Source of the DNA: Lysobacter prati
GTDB taxonomy: Bacteria; Pseudomonadota; Gammaproteobacteria; Xanthomonadales; Xanthomonadaceae
Reading direction: 5' to 3'
DNA: 64,000 nucleotides
NCBI RefSeq assembly: GCF_009765215.1
Contig: NZ_VLNV01000005.1
Location: 248,001 to 312,000, forward strand
The notes under the pieces are model-generated. The model searched no databases, was not told the DNA's origin, and saw only the letters and a program-made list of their open reading frames with translations. A program made the position numbers and the translations under genes. Shown here piece by piece: positions 45,036 through 56,224 of the stretch (within the stretch, counting starts at the first letter, position 1; each line of letters starts with the position of its first letter).

Positions 45036-46460
45036 TTAGAGCCTGGCGGCGTTGGCGCGCGTGCGGACTTCGGCGAAGGTCCAGTCGTGGACGATCTTTC
45101 CGTCCTCCCAGATCGTCACCATCGCGTCGTCGAACCCCATCGGCTTGTGCACCTCTGCCAGCGACGCTGCCTGCGCCGGTGCCGGCTCGGTGCGGAACTG
45201 GCCGTACTCGCGGTGCTGCAACAGGGTCATGCGGCCGCGCTTGCTCTGCTTGCCCTTGTCGGTGACCGGATCCTTGTAGACATCGATCCACTCGCCATTG
45301 ACGCGGGCCGCCGAGCACTTGAGGGCGAACTTCTGCGTATCGCGATTGAGCTGCTGCAGCAACGCGCCGCCCATGCCGAACGCGACGTTGTCAGTGGCAT
45401 AGCCGGCACTGGTCACGCGCTCGAGAATCGCGCGAATGCTGGTGGGGTTGATGCCGTCGCCCTGGATGACGCGGACGTGGTTGAGCACCTTGAAGCCCTT
45501 GCTGTTGACCGTGTGGCCAAACGCCTCGTCCAGCAGTTCCAGGCACTGATGCACCACCGCGACCGGGTCGCCCGAATCGGGGCGGATCACCACCGTCGCG
45601 CCGGAACGGATCACTTCGTCCTTGAGCGTCTTGCCCCAGTGCTCGCGGATGGCGTGGTAGATGTCGTAGCTGTCGGACACCACCGCGACGATCGAGCCCG
45701 GCCTGGCGAACTGCCGCAGCATGTTCCGGTAAGCCTCGACTTCGTTCTCACGACCCCAACTGGTGATCGTGCTGTGTTCCGCGGCCGGGATGGAGAAGCC
45801 GGCCATCGGCTCGTGATAGTGGGCGCGGGCCAGGCACAACCCGGACACCGTGTCGGTGCCCATGAAGTTGACCAGGTGCGCGGCTCCGCCTATCGCCGCC
45901 GATTCGACGCTGGACACGCCGCGTGAGCCGAAGTCGTGCAGCTTGAACGGCAGCTGCCGTTCCGGATCCTCGCTGGTGCGTTCGAGGAACTGGCGGATGG
46001 TCTGCTTGGCGTGCCAGCTGATGGTCGCCACCGTCACCGGGTACCAGATGCGCAGCAGCATCGTCTCCAGGTAGGACGGTGCCCAGTACGCCATCGGGTC
46101 GGTGGACTCGATGGTCATCAGGGCGTTGTGCGTCGGTACCACCGTGCCTTCCGGCACCGCGCGGATGCGGATCGGAAGCAGACCGCCGTGGTGGTCGACG
46201 ATGTAGCGCCAGCCGACCTCGTTGAACGGCTCGCCGTGCACTGAGAACAGATCGCGCGCCTCGTCGACGTCGGCATGGGTGATGGGCTTGGCCAGGTATT
46301 CCTTGAGGATCGCCTGAAGGCCGAAGAAGAGCGTGCGGTCGTACGTGCCGCCGCGCGATTCCACGTAGAAGACCGTGGCGTCGGTTCCGGGCGGGTACTG
46401 CAGCCAGTGGCTGGCCTTGTAGCTGTCGGTGTTGAGCAGCAGGTTGTCCAGGCATTGCAT
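45036..46460 (-). CDS. nadV: Nicotinamide phosphoribosyltransferase NadV (NAMPT)
   Basis: This 474-residue enzyme makes nicotinamide mononucleotide from nicotinamide and PRPP for NAD salvage. NAMPT features include NTDSYKASHWLQYPPGT near the start, HDFGSRGVSS, GFSIPAAEHSTI, RPDSGDPV and GMGGALLQ. The ATG at 46460 is chosen because GGAG lies 9 nt before it; the ATG at 46475 has no site. It reads toward the SLOG/TIR operon, 173 nt away on the same strand, and is divergent from katG. Salvage of nicotinamide would suit a neighbour that hydrolyses NAD; this link is inference. Confidence 0.92.
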   Translation of the reverse strand: MQCLDNLLLNTDSYKASHWLQYPPGTDATVFYVESRGGTYDRTLFFGLQAILKEYLAKPITHADVDEARDLFSVHGEPFNEVGWRYIVDHHGGLLPIRIRAVPEGTVVPTHNALMTIESTDPMAYWAPSYLETMLLRIWYPVTVATISWHAKQTIRQFLERTSEDPERQLPFKLHDFGSRGVSSVESAAIGGAAHLVNFMGTDTVSGLCLARAHYHEPMAGFSIPAAEHSTITSWGRENEVEAYRNMLRQFARPGSIVAVVSDSYDIYHAIREHWGKTLKDEVIRSGATVVIRPDSGDPVAVVHQCLELLDEAFGHTVNSKGFKVLNHVRVIQGDGINPTSIRAILERVTSAGYATDNVAFGMGGALLQQLNRDTQKFALKCSAARVNGEWIDVYKDPVTDKGKQSKRGRMTLLQHREYGQFRTEPAPAQAASLAEVHKPMGFDDAMVTIWEDGKIVHDWTFAEVRTRANAARL

Positions 46461-46557
46461 GACGGGAAGCTCCATTGCGTCGGCGAGACCGGCGGCCGAA
46501 CGACCGGGTCATCGGCCGGCCCGGCAGGGCTTTGCGCCGCCTTCCGTTCAATTATGA

Positions 46558-48831
<2,274 letters not shown>

Positions 48832-48850
48832 CGATCGCAGGGTCCGACAT

Positions 48851-48873
48851 CAGTTGGCCGAAACGGCCAACTG
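48851..48873 (+). terminator. Hairpin after katG, possible terminator
   Basis: A 10-bp perfect stem CAGTTGGCCG / CGGCCAACTG closes on AAA, 19 nt after the katG stop. There is no T-tract downstream, so termination would be weak. Confidence 0.5.
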
Positions 48874-48913
48874 ATGGCTTCAAGAACTCAAGGCCAATCG
48901 GCAGTCTTGATGA

Positions 48914-48989
<76 letters not shown>

Positions 48990-49056
48990 GTGGGCTGCGC
49001 ATCTTACCAGCCCACGCTTTCAGGCGGCTCGCCAGTCCGGCGAGCCCGCCGCACCA

Positions 49057-51456
49057 TCAGCGCCCTGCAGAACCCGACATCGAATACGGCCGCTCCGCCG
49101 CCCCCGTCGCCCACGCCTTGTCCGGCTGCGCCTGCATCGTGAAGTGCAGCTCCCCGCCGGCCATGATCTCCTCATGCCGGATGAAAGCCCGCTCCAGCGG
49201 CTTGCCATTGAGCATCGCCCGGCCGACATACGGATGCGCCGCATCAAGCCCTTCGGCCACCACCGTGAACCGCTTGCCATTGGGCAGGTTGAGCGTCGCA
49301 CGCGGCAGGAACGGCCGGCCGATGATGTACTCGTTGCTGCCCGGCGCCACCGGGTAGAACCCCAGCGCGGTGAACACATACCAGGCCGACATCTGCCCAA
49401 GGTCGTCATTGCCCGCCAGCCCATCCGGCCGCGCTGCGTACTGCGTGGCCATGATCTGCCCCAGGCGTTCCTGGGTGCGCCACGGCTGGCCGGCGTACGC
49501 ATACAGGTAGGCAACGTGGTGGCTGGGTTCGTTGCCGTGCGCGTACCAGCCGATCAGGCCGGTGATGTCTTCCATGTGCTCGAAGATCTTCGGGTCGACC
49601 TTGGCGTCGAACACCGCGTCCAGGCGCGTGATCAGCTTGTCCTCGCCGCCGTGCGCGGCGGCCAGGCCGGCTACGTCCTGCGGGACGTACCACGAGTACT
49701 GCCAGGCGTTGCCTTCGGTGTAGTCGCTGCCGTAGCCGCTGGCGGTGGCGTCGAAGGGTTCGCGGAAGCTGCCGTCGCGCTTGCGTGCGCGCATGAAGCC
49801 GGTCTTCTCGTCGAAGGCGTGGCGCCAGTTGCCGGCGCGCTTGCCGAACTTGTCTGCGATGTCCTTGTTGCCCATCGACTCGGCCATGCGCGCGATGGTC
49901 CAGTCGTCGAACGCGTACTCGAGCGTCTTCGAGGCGGCCTCGCCTTCCTCGTCGATCGGCACGTAGCCCAGCTGCATGTACTGGGCGATGCCGTCGTAGG
50001 GGCCGTAGCTGGCACTGTCGACCATGGCCTTGAGCGCCTTGTCGGCATCAAAGCCGCGGATGCCCTTCATGTAGGCATCGGCGATCACCGGCACGGCGTG
50101 GTAGCCGATCATGCACCACGTCTCCTGGCCGTGGAACGCCCACACCGGCAGCACGCCATACGGGCTGTGCTCGTGCGAGGCCAGCAGCGAGTTGACGAAG
50201 TCGCCGTTGCGCTGCTCCGGCTGCACCAGCGTCAGCAGCGGATGCAGCGCTCGGTAGGTGTCCCACAGCGAGAACGTCGAGTAGTTCGTGAAGCCCTTGG
50301 CCTGGTGCACGGCGTTGTCCGGGCCGCGGTAACGGCCGTCGCTGTCCATGAAGAGGCTCGGACCCATCAGCGTGTGGTACAGCGCGGTGTAGAAGCTGCG
50401 GCGCTGCGCTTCGGGGGCATCGACGTCAACGGCGCCCAGCGCCTGCATCCACTGTGCCTTTGCGGCGTTGCGCACGCCGTCGAAATCGAAGCCCGGCACC
50501 TCGGCATCGAGGTTGGCGATCGCGCTTTCCTCGCTCACCGGCGAGATCGCCACCTTCACCACCATCGACTTGCCGGCGGCGCCGTCGAAGTCGAAGGCGC
50601 CGACCAGCTGGCGGCCTTCGATCTGCGCACGCTGGCGCGGGTCCTTCTCGCCCGGCGGCGGGAAGCCCTTGTAGGGGACGTCCTGCTCGGTGTCGTTGAA
50701 CTGGTGGCCGCTGACCGGCTGCGAGAAACGCATGGCGAAATACAGCTGCCGGCCCGGCGCCCAGCCGCGGGTTTCGCGGAAGCCGGTAACGGTGCCGTCC
50801 TCACGCAGGCGCAGTCGCGACCACTGAATCTTGCCCGGGTAGTCGTACATGCTGGTGCGCAGGTCGACCAGCACGTGCGCCGGCTTGCCCTTCGGGAACT
50901 GGTAGCGGTGCACGCCGACGCGCGGGCTGGCGGTCAGTTCGGCGCGGATCGCGTAGTCCTGCAACGTCACCGCGTAGTAGCCGGGCTGGGCGATCTCGCC
51001 GTCATGGCTGAAGCGCGACATGTAGCCGCTGCCGGGCTTGCCGACGTCGCCGCGCTCGAGCTTCACCTCGCCCGCGATCGGCATCACCAGCACGTCGCCG
51101 AGGTCGGAGTGGCCGGTGCCGGAGAAGTGCGTGTGCGAGAAGCCGGTGATCGTCTTGTCGTCGTAACGGTAGCCGGCGGCCCAGCCGTAGCCTTCCTTGC
51201 GCGACTTGATCTGGGTGTCCGGGCTGAGCTGGACCATGCCAAACGGAACCACCGCGCCCGGGAAGGTGTGGCCTTCGCCGCCGGTGCCGATGAAGGGGTC
51301 GACCGAGGCGTAGGCGCGGGCCGCAGCGGCATCGGGCTTGGGTGCGGGGGCGGCTACGACCATGCCGGCCATGGCCCAGGTGCACAGCGCCGACAACAGG
51401 AACAGGCGGCGCGGGACGGCAGGCGATGGGGCGGTCTGGCGGGCAAGGCGGGGCAT
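49057..51456 (-). CDS. GH92 exo-alpha-mannosidase, exported
   Basis: This 799-residue glycoside hydrolase family 92 enzyme is predicted to trim alpha-linked mannose (often alpha-1,2). Family segments are DPFIGTGGEGHTFPGAVVPF near the start, HFSGTGHSDLGD, GNEPSHHVAYLY with the candidate general acid, and GNDDLGQMSAWYVF with the candidate basic aspartates. An N-terminal signal ends near VVAAPAP. AGGAGTGACC precedes the ATG at 51456. It is divergent from lacI and the transport operon, with a LacI-type palindrome 39-54 bp upstream of its start. Confidence 0.93.
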   Translation of the reverse strand: MPRLARQTAPSPAVPRRLFLLSALCTWAMAGMVVAAPAPKPDAAAARAYASVDPFIGTGGEGHTFPGAVVPFGMVQLSPDTQIKSRKEGYGWAAGYRYDDKTITGFSHTHFSGTGHSDLGDVLVMPIAGEVKLERGDVGKPGSGYMSRFSHDGEIAQPGYYAVTLQDYAIRAELTASPRVGVHRYQFPKGKPAHVLVDLRTSMYDYPGKIQWSRLRLREDGTVTGFRETRGWAPGRQLYFAMRFSQPVSGHQFNDTEQDVPYKGFPPPGEKDPRQRAQIEGRQLVGAFDFDGAAGKSMVVKVAISPVSEESAIANLDAEVPGFDFDGVRNAAKAQWMQALGAVDVDAPEAQRRSFYTALYHTLMGPSLFMDSDGRYRGPDNAVHQAKGFTNYSTFSLWDTYRALHPLLTLVQPEQRNGDFVNSLLASHEHSPYGVLPVWAFHGQETWCMIGYHAVPVIADAYMKGIRGFDADKALKAMVDSASYGPYDGIAQYMQLGYVPIDEEGEAASKTLEYAFDDWTIARMAESMGNKDIADKFGKRAGNWRHAFDEKTGFMRARKRDGSFREPFDATASGYGSDYTEGNAWQYSWYVPQDVAGLAAAHGGEDKLITRLDAVFDAKVDPKIFEHMEDITGLIGWYAHGNEPSHHVAYLYAYAGQPWRTQERLGQIMATQYAARPDGLAGNDDLGQMSAWYVFTALGFYPVAPGSNEYIIGRPFLPRATLNLPNGKRFTVVAEGLDAAHPYVGRAMLNGKPLERAFIRHEEIMAGGELHFTMQAQPDKAWATGAAERPYSMSGSAGR

Positions 51457-51494
51457 GGTCACTCCTGGCAGTCCGCAGCGCTGGCGGACGGGAA

Positions 51495-51510
51495 TTTGGA
51501 TCGTTCTAAA
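51495..51510. promoter_or_regulatory. LacI-type operator before GH92
   Basis: TTTGGATCGTTCTAAA; on the minus strand TTTAGAACGATCCAAA. It differs by one base from the site at 51598. It lies just upstream of the GH92 gene. Confidence 0.65.
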
Positions 51511-51597
51511 CCGCCGCAACCTAGCACGCGACCGCCTCCAACTTCATGCTGCGGTGCAGAATGCGCGATCCAGGCCCCGGGCGCAGGATGTGCATAA

Positions 51598-51613
51598 TTT
51601 AGAACGATCTAAA
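51598..51613. promoter_or_regulatory. LacI-type operator before lacI
   Basis: TTTAGAACGATCTAAA, 6-bp arms with a central CG, 31 bp upstream of the regulator ATG. A -10-like CATAAT (51593-51598) overlaps its left end, consistent with autorepression. Its centre is 103 bp from the other operator. Confidence 0.65.
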
Positions 51614-51643
51614 CTCTGCCTCGATGCCCTCCGGACTTCCGCA

Positions 51644-52693
51644 ATGACCCTACCGGCGCGCACCCGCGCCCGGGTAACCCTGGCCGACATCGCCAGCGCC
51701 TGCGACCTGTCGCGGGCGACGATCTCGCTGGTCCTGCGCGGCAGCCCGCTGGTCAACGCCGAGACCCGGGCGCGGGTCGAGGCCGAGCTCAAGCGCCAGC
51801 GCTACGTCTACCACCGCGGTGCCGCCAACTTGCGCCGCAACGTGTCCTCGACCGTTGCGCTGGTCATCAACGACCTGTCCAACCCGTTCTTCGCCGAGTT
51901 CGCGGCGGGCGTGGACGAGGCCCTGGCCGCGGCCGGCTACGTCACCCTGCTCGGCAGCACCGGCGAGTCGGCCGAACGCCAGCAGACGGTGCTGGCCTCC
52001 CTGCTCGAGCACGACCCGGCCGGCATCATCCTCTCGCCCGCCGAGGGCAGCGACGGTGCGCGCCTGCGCGGATTGCTCGGGGTGCATACGCCGACGCTGG
52101 TGTTCAACCGCGAGCTCGGCGCCGATTGGGATTTCCTCTCGCTCGACAACGTGCGCGGTGCGCGCATGGCAACCGAGCATCTGCTGGCGCAGGGTCACCG
52201 TCGCATCGCTTTCTTCGGCGGGCACCAGGATTCCAGTTCGTGCCATCAACGTCGCGAGGGCTATCGCGAGGCGCTGATCGCGGCCGGCGTCACGCCCGAG
52301 CCGCAGTGGCTGGTCGAGTGCGCGCCGACGCGGCTGGAAGCGGCACGCCAGGCCGGCGCGTTGTTCGTGCGCGATCCCGCGCCGACTGCGGCGGTCTGCT
52401 ACAACGACGCGGTCGCGCTCGGGCTGATGGCAGGACTGGCCACGCGAGGCCGTCGCGCCGGGCAGGATTTCGCCCTCACCGGTTTCGACGACATCCCCGA
52501 AGCCGCCGTCAGTGCGCCGCCTCTGACCACCATTGCAGTCGACCCGCGTGCGCGCGGGCGCCAGGCGGCCGAACTCATCCTGCAACGCTTGCGCGACCCC
52601 TCCGCCACGGTCGCCACCGTCGTCGCACCCGTGCAGTTGCAGGTCCGCGCCAGCAGCACCACCACGCAACCCCAAGGCGCAATCCCCGCATGA
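51644..52693 (+). CDS. LacI-family regulator of the mannose locus
   Basis: This 349-residue repressor has an N-terminal LacI HTH (VTLADIASACDLSRATISLV) and a periplasmic-binding-like effector domain (RNVSSTVALVINDLSNPFFA, FNRELGADWDFLSLDN). The start at 51644 is the only methionine before the HTH; the frame is open further upstream. Two near-identical palindromes flank it in the divergent spacer. Its stop overlaps the start of the transporter gene (ATGA). The effector is probably a mannose-derived sugar. Confidence 0.92.
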   Translation: MTLPARTRARVTLADIASACDLSRATISLVLRGSPLVNAETRARVEAELKRQRYVYHRGAANLRRNVSSTVALVINDLSNPFFAEFAAGVDEALAAAGYVTLLGSTGESAERQQTVLASLLEHDPAGIILSPAEGSDGARLRGLLGVHTPTLVFNRELGADWDFLSLDNVRGARMATEHLLAQGHRRIAFFGGHQDSSSCHQRREGYREALIAAGVTPEPQWLVECAPTRLEAARQAGALFVRDPAPTAAVCYNDAVALGLMAGLATRGRRAGQDFALTGFDDIPEAAVSAPPLTTIAVDPRARGRQAAELILQRLRDPSATVATVVAPVQLQVRASSTTTQPQGAIPA

Positions 52694-53985
52694 TGCGAAA
52701 CGACCAATCCACCTCGTCGCCCGCCACCGCCATCGCGGTGCTGACCACGATCTTCTTCACCTGGGGCGCGCTGACCAGCCTCAACGACGTGCTGATCCCG
52801 CATCTGAAAGCCGTGTTCGCGATGAACTACGCGCAGACGATGCTGATCCAGTTCACCTTCTTCAGCACGTACCTGGTGATGTCGCTGCCGGCTGGCAAGG
52901 TGGTGGCGCGCTTCGGCTACAAGCGCAGCATCGTGATCGGCCTGGTCGTGGCCGGCATCGGTGCGCTGGCGTTCTTCCCGGCCGCGAAGATCCCCTCGTA
53001 CCCGTTGTTCCTGTTCGCGCTGTACGTGCTCGCCAGCGGCATCACCCTGCTGCAGGTCTCGGCCAATCCGTACATCGCGCTGCTCGGCGATGCGCAGAGC
53101 GCGTCGAGCCGGCTGACGCTGGCGCAGGCGTTGAACTCGTTCGGCCATGCGATCGCGCCGGCACTGATCGGTCCGCTGATCCTGTCGGTCGCCGTGATCG
53201 GTGGCACTGAGCTGCTGCAGATGCCGCTGGCCGAACAGACCGCCTACCGCGTCGCCCAGGCCGAATCGGTGCAGTTGCCCTACCTCGGGCTGGCCGTAGG
53301 CCTGTTCGCGCTGGCGGCATTCGTGCTGCTGTTCCGCCTGCCGACACTGACCGAGGCGACGGAGGGCGCGGACCACAAGATCCACACCTTCACCGAGGCG
53401 CTGCGCCATCGCCACCTGCGCCTGGGCGTGGTCGCGATCTTCGTCTACGTCGGCGCCGAGGTCGCGATCGGCAGCTTCCTGATCAACTACATCGCCAGCC
53501 CGGGTATCGGCGGGATGGACGAGTCGGCCGCCGCCAAGTACGTGTCCTACTACTGGGGCGCGGCGATGATCGGCCGATTCATCGGTTCGCTGCTGCTGCG
53601 CAAGATCGAGCCGCGGATCCTGCTAGGACTGTTCGCGATCGTCGCCATGGCGCTGCTGACGACCACGATTGCCACTGGCGGCCCGGTCGCGATGTGGAGC
53701 GTCATTGCCATCGGCCTGTTCAACTCGATCATGTTCCCGACCATCTTCACCCTCGGCATCGAGGGCCTGGGCCCGCTGACCAGCAAGGCGTCGAGCCTGC
53801 TGGTGATGGCCATCGTCGGCGGTGCGGTGGTGCCGTTGCTGCAGGGCGTGCTCGCCGACCGTATCGGCATCCAGCACGCCTTCGTGCTGCCGCTGCTGTG
53901 CTACGTCTACGTCGCCTGGTACGGCTTCCGCGGTGCGCGCCGCGAGCAGGCGCCGGTGCTGGAAGCAGCAGTGAGCACGCCATGA
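52690..53985 (+). CDS. FHS-family sugar:proton symporter (FucP/GluP-like MFS)
   Basis: This 431-residue transporter has about twelve helices. Segments TIFFTWGALTSLNDVLIPHL and QVSANPYIALLGD are diagnostic of the FHS branch (fucose, glucose, galactose). The start overlaps the lacI stop, and the gene is followed by overlapping fructokinase and mannose isomerase genes. Inferred cargo is mannose released by the GH92 and GH47 enzymes. Confidence 0.92.
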   Translation: MMRNDQSTSSPATAIAVLTTIFFTWGALTSLNDVLIPHLKAVFAMNYAQTMLIQFTFFSTYLVMSLPAGKVVARFGYKRSIVIGLVVAGIGALAFFPAAKIPSYPLFLFALYVLASGITLLQVSANPYIALLGDAQSASSRLTLAQALNSFGHAIAPALIGPLILSVAVIGGTELLQMPLAEQTAYRVAQAESVQLPYLGLAVGLFALAAFVLLFRLPTLTEATEGADHKIHTFTEALRHRHLRLGVVAIFVYVGAEVAIGSFLINYIASPGIGGMDESAAAKYVSYYWGAAMIGRFIGSLLLRKIEPRILLGLFAIVAMALLTTTIATGGPVAMWSVIAIGLFNSIMFPTIFTLGIEGLGPLTSKASSLLVMAIVGGAVVPLLQGVLADRIGIQHAFVLPLLCYVYVAWYGFRGARREQAPVLEAAVSTP

Positions 53986-54989
53986 GCACGACGCAGGGCC
54001 GCACCGCGATTGCCTGCTTCGGCGAGGCGCTGATCGATTTCCTCGCGGTTCCGGCCGTGGCCGGGCAGCCGCGCCAGTTCGCCGAGTACGCCGGCGGCGC
54101 GCCGGCCAACGTCGCCGCCGCGGTGGCGCGGCTCGGCGGCAACGCACGCTTCGTCGGCATGCTCGGCGCGGACATGTTCGGCGAGTTCCTGATGTCTCAA
54201 CTGCGCGCGATGGGCGTGGACACGCGCTACACCGTGCACACCTCGGCGGCACGTACGGCACTGGCCTTCGTGTCGCTCGACGCCGACGGCGAGCGCAGTT
54301 TCAGCTTCTACCGCCCGCCGGCCGCCGACCTGCTGTTCCGCGAGGAACACTTCGACCCGGCCTGCTTCGACGATGCGGCCGTGCTGCACGTGTGCTCCAA
54401 CAGCCTCACCGAAGCCGACATCGCCGCCACCACGCTCGCCGGCATGCGCCTGGCGCGCGAGGCGGGGGCGATGGTCAGCATGGACCTGAACCTGCGCCCG
54501 TCGCTGTGGCCGGAAGGCGTCGACCCGGCGCCACGCCTGTGGGACGCGCTCGCGGAGGCCGACCTGGTGAAGCTGTGCCGCAGCGAGGCCGACTTCCTGA
54601 TCCGCCGCGCAGGCGACGAGAAGGCGATGCTGCGCCGCCTGTGGCAGGGCCACGCCAAGTGCGTGCTCATCACCGACGGCGGCCAGCCGGTGCGCTGGTT
54701 CACCCGCGATGCCGATGGCGTGGCCCCCACTTTCGCCGTCACGGTGATCGACACCACGGCCGCCGGCGACGCATTCGTCGGCGCCCTGCTGCACCGGCTG
54801 GTCGAACGCGGCGCCGGCACCGACTCGCTGGTGGCGATGCTCGACGACCGCGTCGCGCTCACCGATGCACTCCGACACGCCGCGGCCGGTGGCGCGCTGG
54901 CGACGACGCGTCACGGCGCGTTCGCCGCCATGCCTGGCCGCGACGACCTCGACCAACTGCTGCGCCCCACTTCACGGACGGACCCATGA
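53982..54989 (+). CDS. PfkB-family sugar kinase, probably fructokinase
   Basis: This 335-residue ribokinase-superfamily enzyme has the sugar-site segment EYAGGAPANVAAAVARLG and the second signature DTTAAGDAFVGALL, where AAGD replaces the usual GAGD with the catalytic Asp kept. Its place between a sugar transporter and a mannose/fructose isomerase suggests it phosphorylates fructose to fructose-6-phosphate. The ATG overlaps the transporter stop. Confidence 0.9.
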   Translation: MSTTQGRTAIACFGEALIDFLAVPAVAGQPRQFAEYAGGAPANVAAAVARLGGNARFVGMLGADMFGEFLMSQLRAMGVDTRYTVHTSAARTALAFVSLDADGERSFSFYRPPAADLLFREEHFDPACFDDAAVLHVCSNSLTEADIAATTLAGMRLAREAGAMVSMDLNLRPSLWPEGVDPAPRLWDALAEADLVKLCRSEADFLIRRAGDEKAMLRRLWQGHAKCVLITDGGQPVRWFTRDADGVAPTFAVTVIDTTAAGDAFVGALLHRLVERGAGTDSLVAMLDDRVALTDALRHAAAGGALATTRHGAFAAMPGRDDLDQLLRPTSRTDP

Positions 54990-56224
54990 GCCGCATTCCC
55001 CCCACCCCGCCCGACTTCCGCAGCCAGGACTTCCTGCGTTCGCACATCGCCGAGACGATGGCGTTCTACCACCCGCGCGCGATCGACCCGCAGGGCGGCT
55101 TCTTCCACTACTTCCGCGACGACGGCAGCGTCTATGACGCCTCCCACCGGCACCTGGTGAGCAGCACGCGCTTTGTCTTCAACTACGCGATGGCAGCGCG
55201 CGAGTTCGGCAATGCCGAGTACCTGGACGTGGCGCGCCATGGCCTGCGCTACCTGCGCGAGGTCCACCGCGACCCGCGCAGTGGCGGCTATGCCTGGACC
55301 ATTCGCGACGGCGTCGCCGAGGACCGCACCAACCACTGCTACGGCGTCGCCTTCGTGCTGCTCGCCTACTCCACCGCACTCAAGGCCGGCATCAGCGAAG
55401 CCGCGCCGTGGATGGACGAGACCTGGGAGCTGTTGCAGACCCGCTTCTGGGAGCCTGCGCACGGCCCCTACCGTGACGAGGCGGATGCCGACTGGAACTT
55501 CTCCGGCTACCGCGGCCAGAACGCCAACATGCACATGTGCGAGGCGATGCTGGCCGCGTTCGAGGCCAGCGGCCAGCCGCGCTACCTCGAGCGTGCGCTG
55601 ATGCTCGCCGACCACATGACCCGTCGCCAGGCCGCGCACGCCGGCGGTCTGGTCTGGGAACACTACGACCGCGACTGGAACATCGACTGGGACTACCACC
55701 GCGACGATCCCAAGCATCTCTTCCGCCCGTGGGGCTTCCAGCCCGGTCACCAGACCGAGTGGAGCAAGCTGCTGCTGATCCTCGATGGCCACCTGCGCCA
55801 GCGCGGAGTCTTCGCGCCGTGGCTGCGCGAGCGCGCGGCACACCTGTTCGACACCGCGGTCGCTGCCTCCTGGGACGCACGCCAGGGCGGCTTGTTTTAC
55901 GGCTTCTCGCCCGAAGCGGGATACCCGGTCTGCGACCACGACAAGTACTTCTGGGTGCAGGCCGAGTCGCTGGCCGCGGCGGCGCGGTTGGCGCAGGCCA
56001 CCGGCGACGAACGCTACTGGGACTGGTACCAGCGCCTGTGGGACTACTCCTGGCGCTTCTTCATCGACCACGACCACGGCGCCTGGTACCGCATCCTCGA
56101 TCGCAACAACCGCAAGTACAGCGACGAGAAGAGCCCGGCCGGCAAGACCGACTACCACACCATGGGCGCGTGCTACGACGTCCTCCAACTGTTGCGCGCG
56201 CACGCGCCGGAGCCTGTTGCTTGA
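54986..56224 (+). CDS. Mannose isomerase / AGE-family epimerase
   Basis: This 412-residue (alpha/alpha)6-barrel protein is of the N-acylglucosamine 2-epimerase family. It contains RFVFNYAMA, QNANMHMCEAMLAAFEA and the catalytic-histidine regions HQTEWSKLLLIL and KTDYHTMGACYD. Within this family the context (fructokinase, mannosidases) fits D-mannose isomerase making D-fructose. Its ATG overlaps the kinase stop; its stop overlaps the GH47 start by one base. Confidence 0.9.
   Translation: MSRIPPTPPDFRSQDFLRSHIAETMAFYHPRAIDPQGGFFHYFRDDGSVYDASHRHLVSSTRFVFNYAMAAREFGNAEYLDVARHGLRYLREVHRDPRSGGYAWTIRDGVAEDRTNHCYGVAFVLLAYSTALKAGISEAAPWMDETWELLQTRFWEPAHGPYRDEADADWNFSGYRGQNANMHMCEAMLAAFEASGQPRYLERALMLADHMTRRQAAHAGGLVWEHYDRDWNIDWDYHRDDPKHLFRPWGFQPGHQTEWSKLLLILDGHLRQRGVFAPWLRERAAHLFDTAVAASWDARQGGLFYGFSPEAGYPVCDHDKYFWVQAESLAAAARLAQATGDERYWDWYQRLWDYSWRFFIDHDHGAWYRILDRNNRKYSDEKSPAGKTDYHTMGACYDVLQLLRAHAPEPVA

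Noticed and set aside
49144-51597. Open frame of 817 codons on the plus strand
   Set aside because: It is antisense to the GH92 gene, with no ribosome binding site or family motif.
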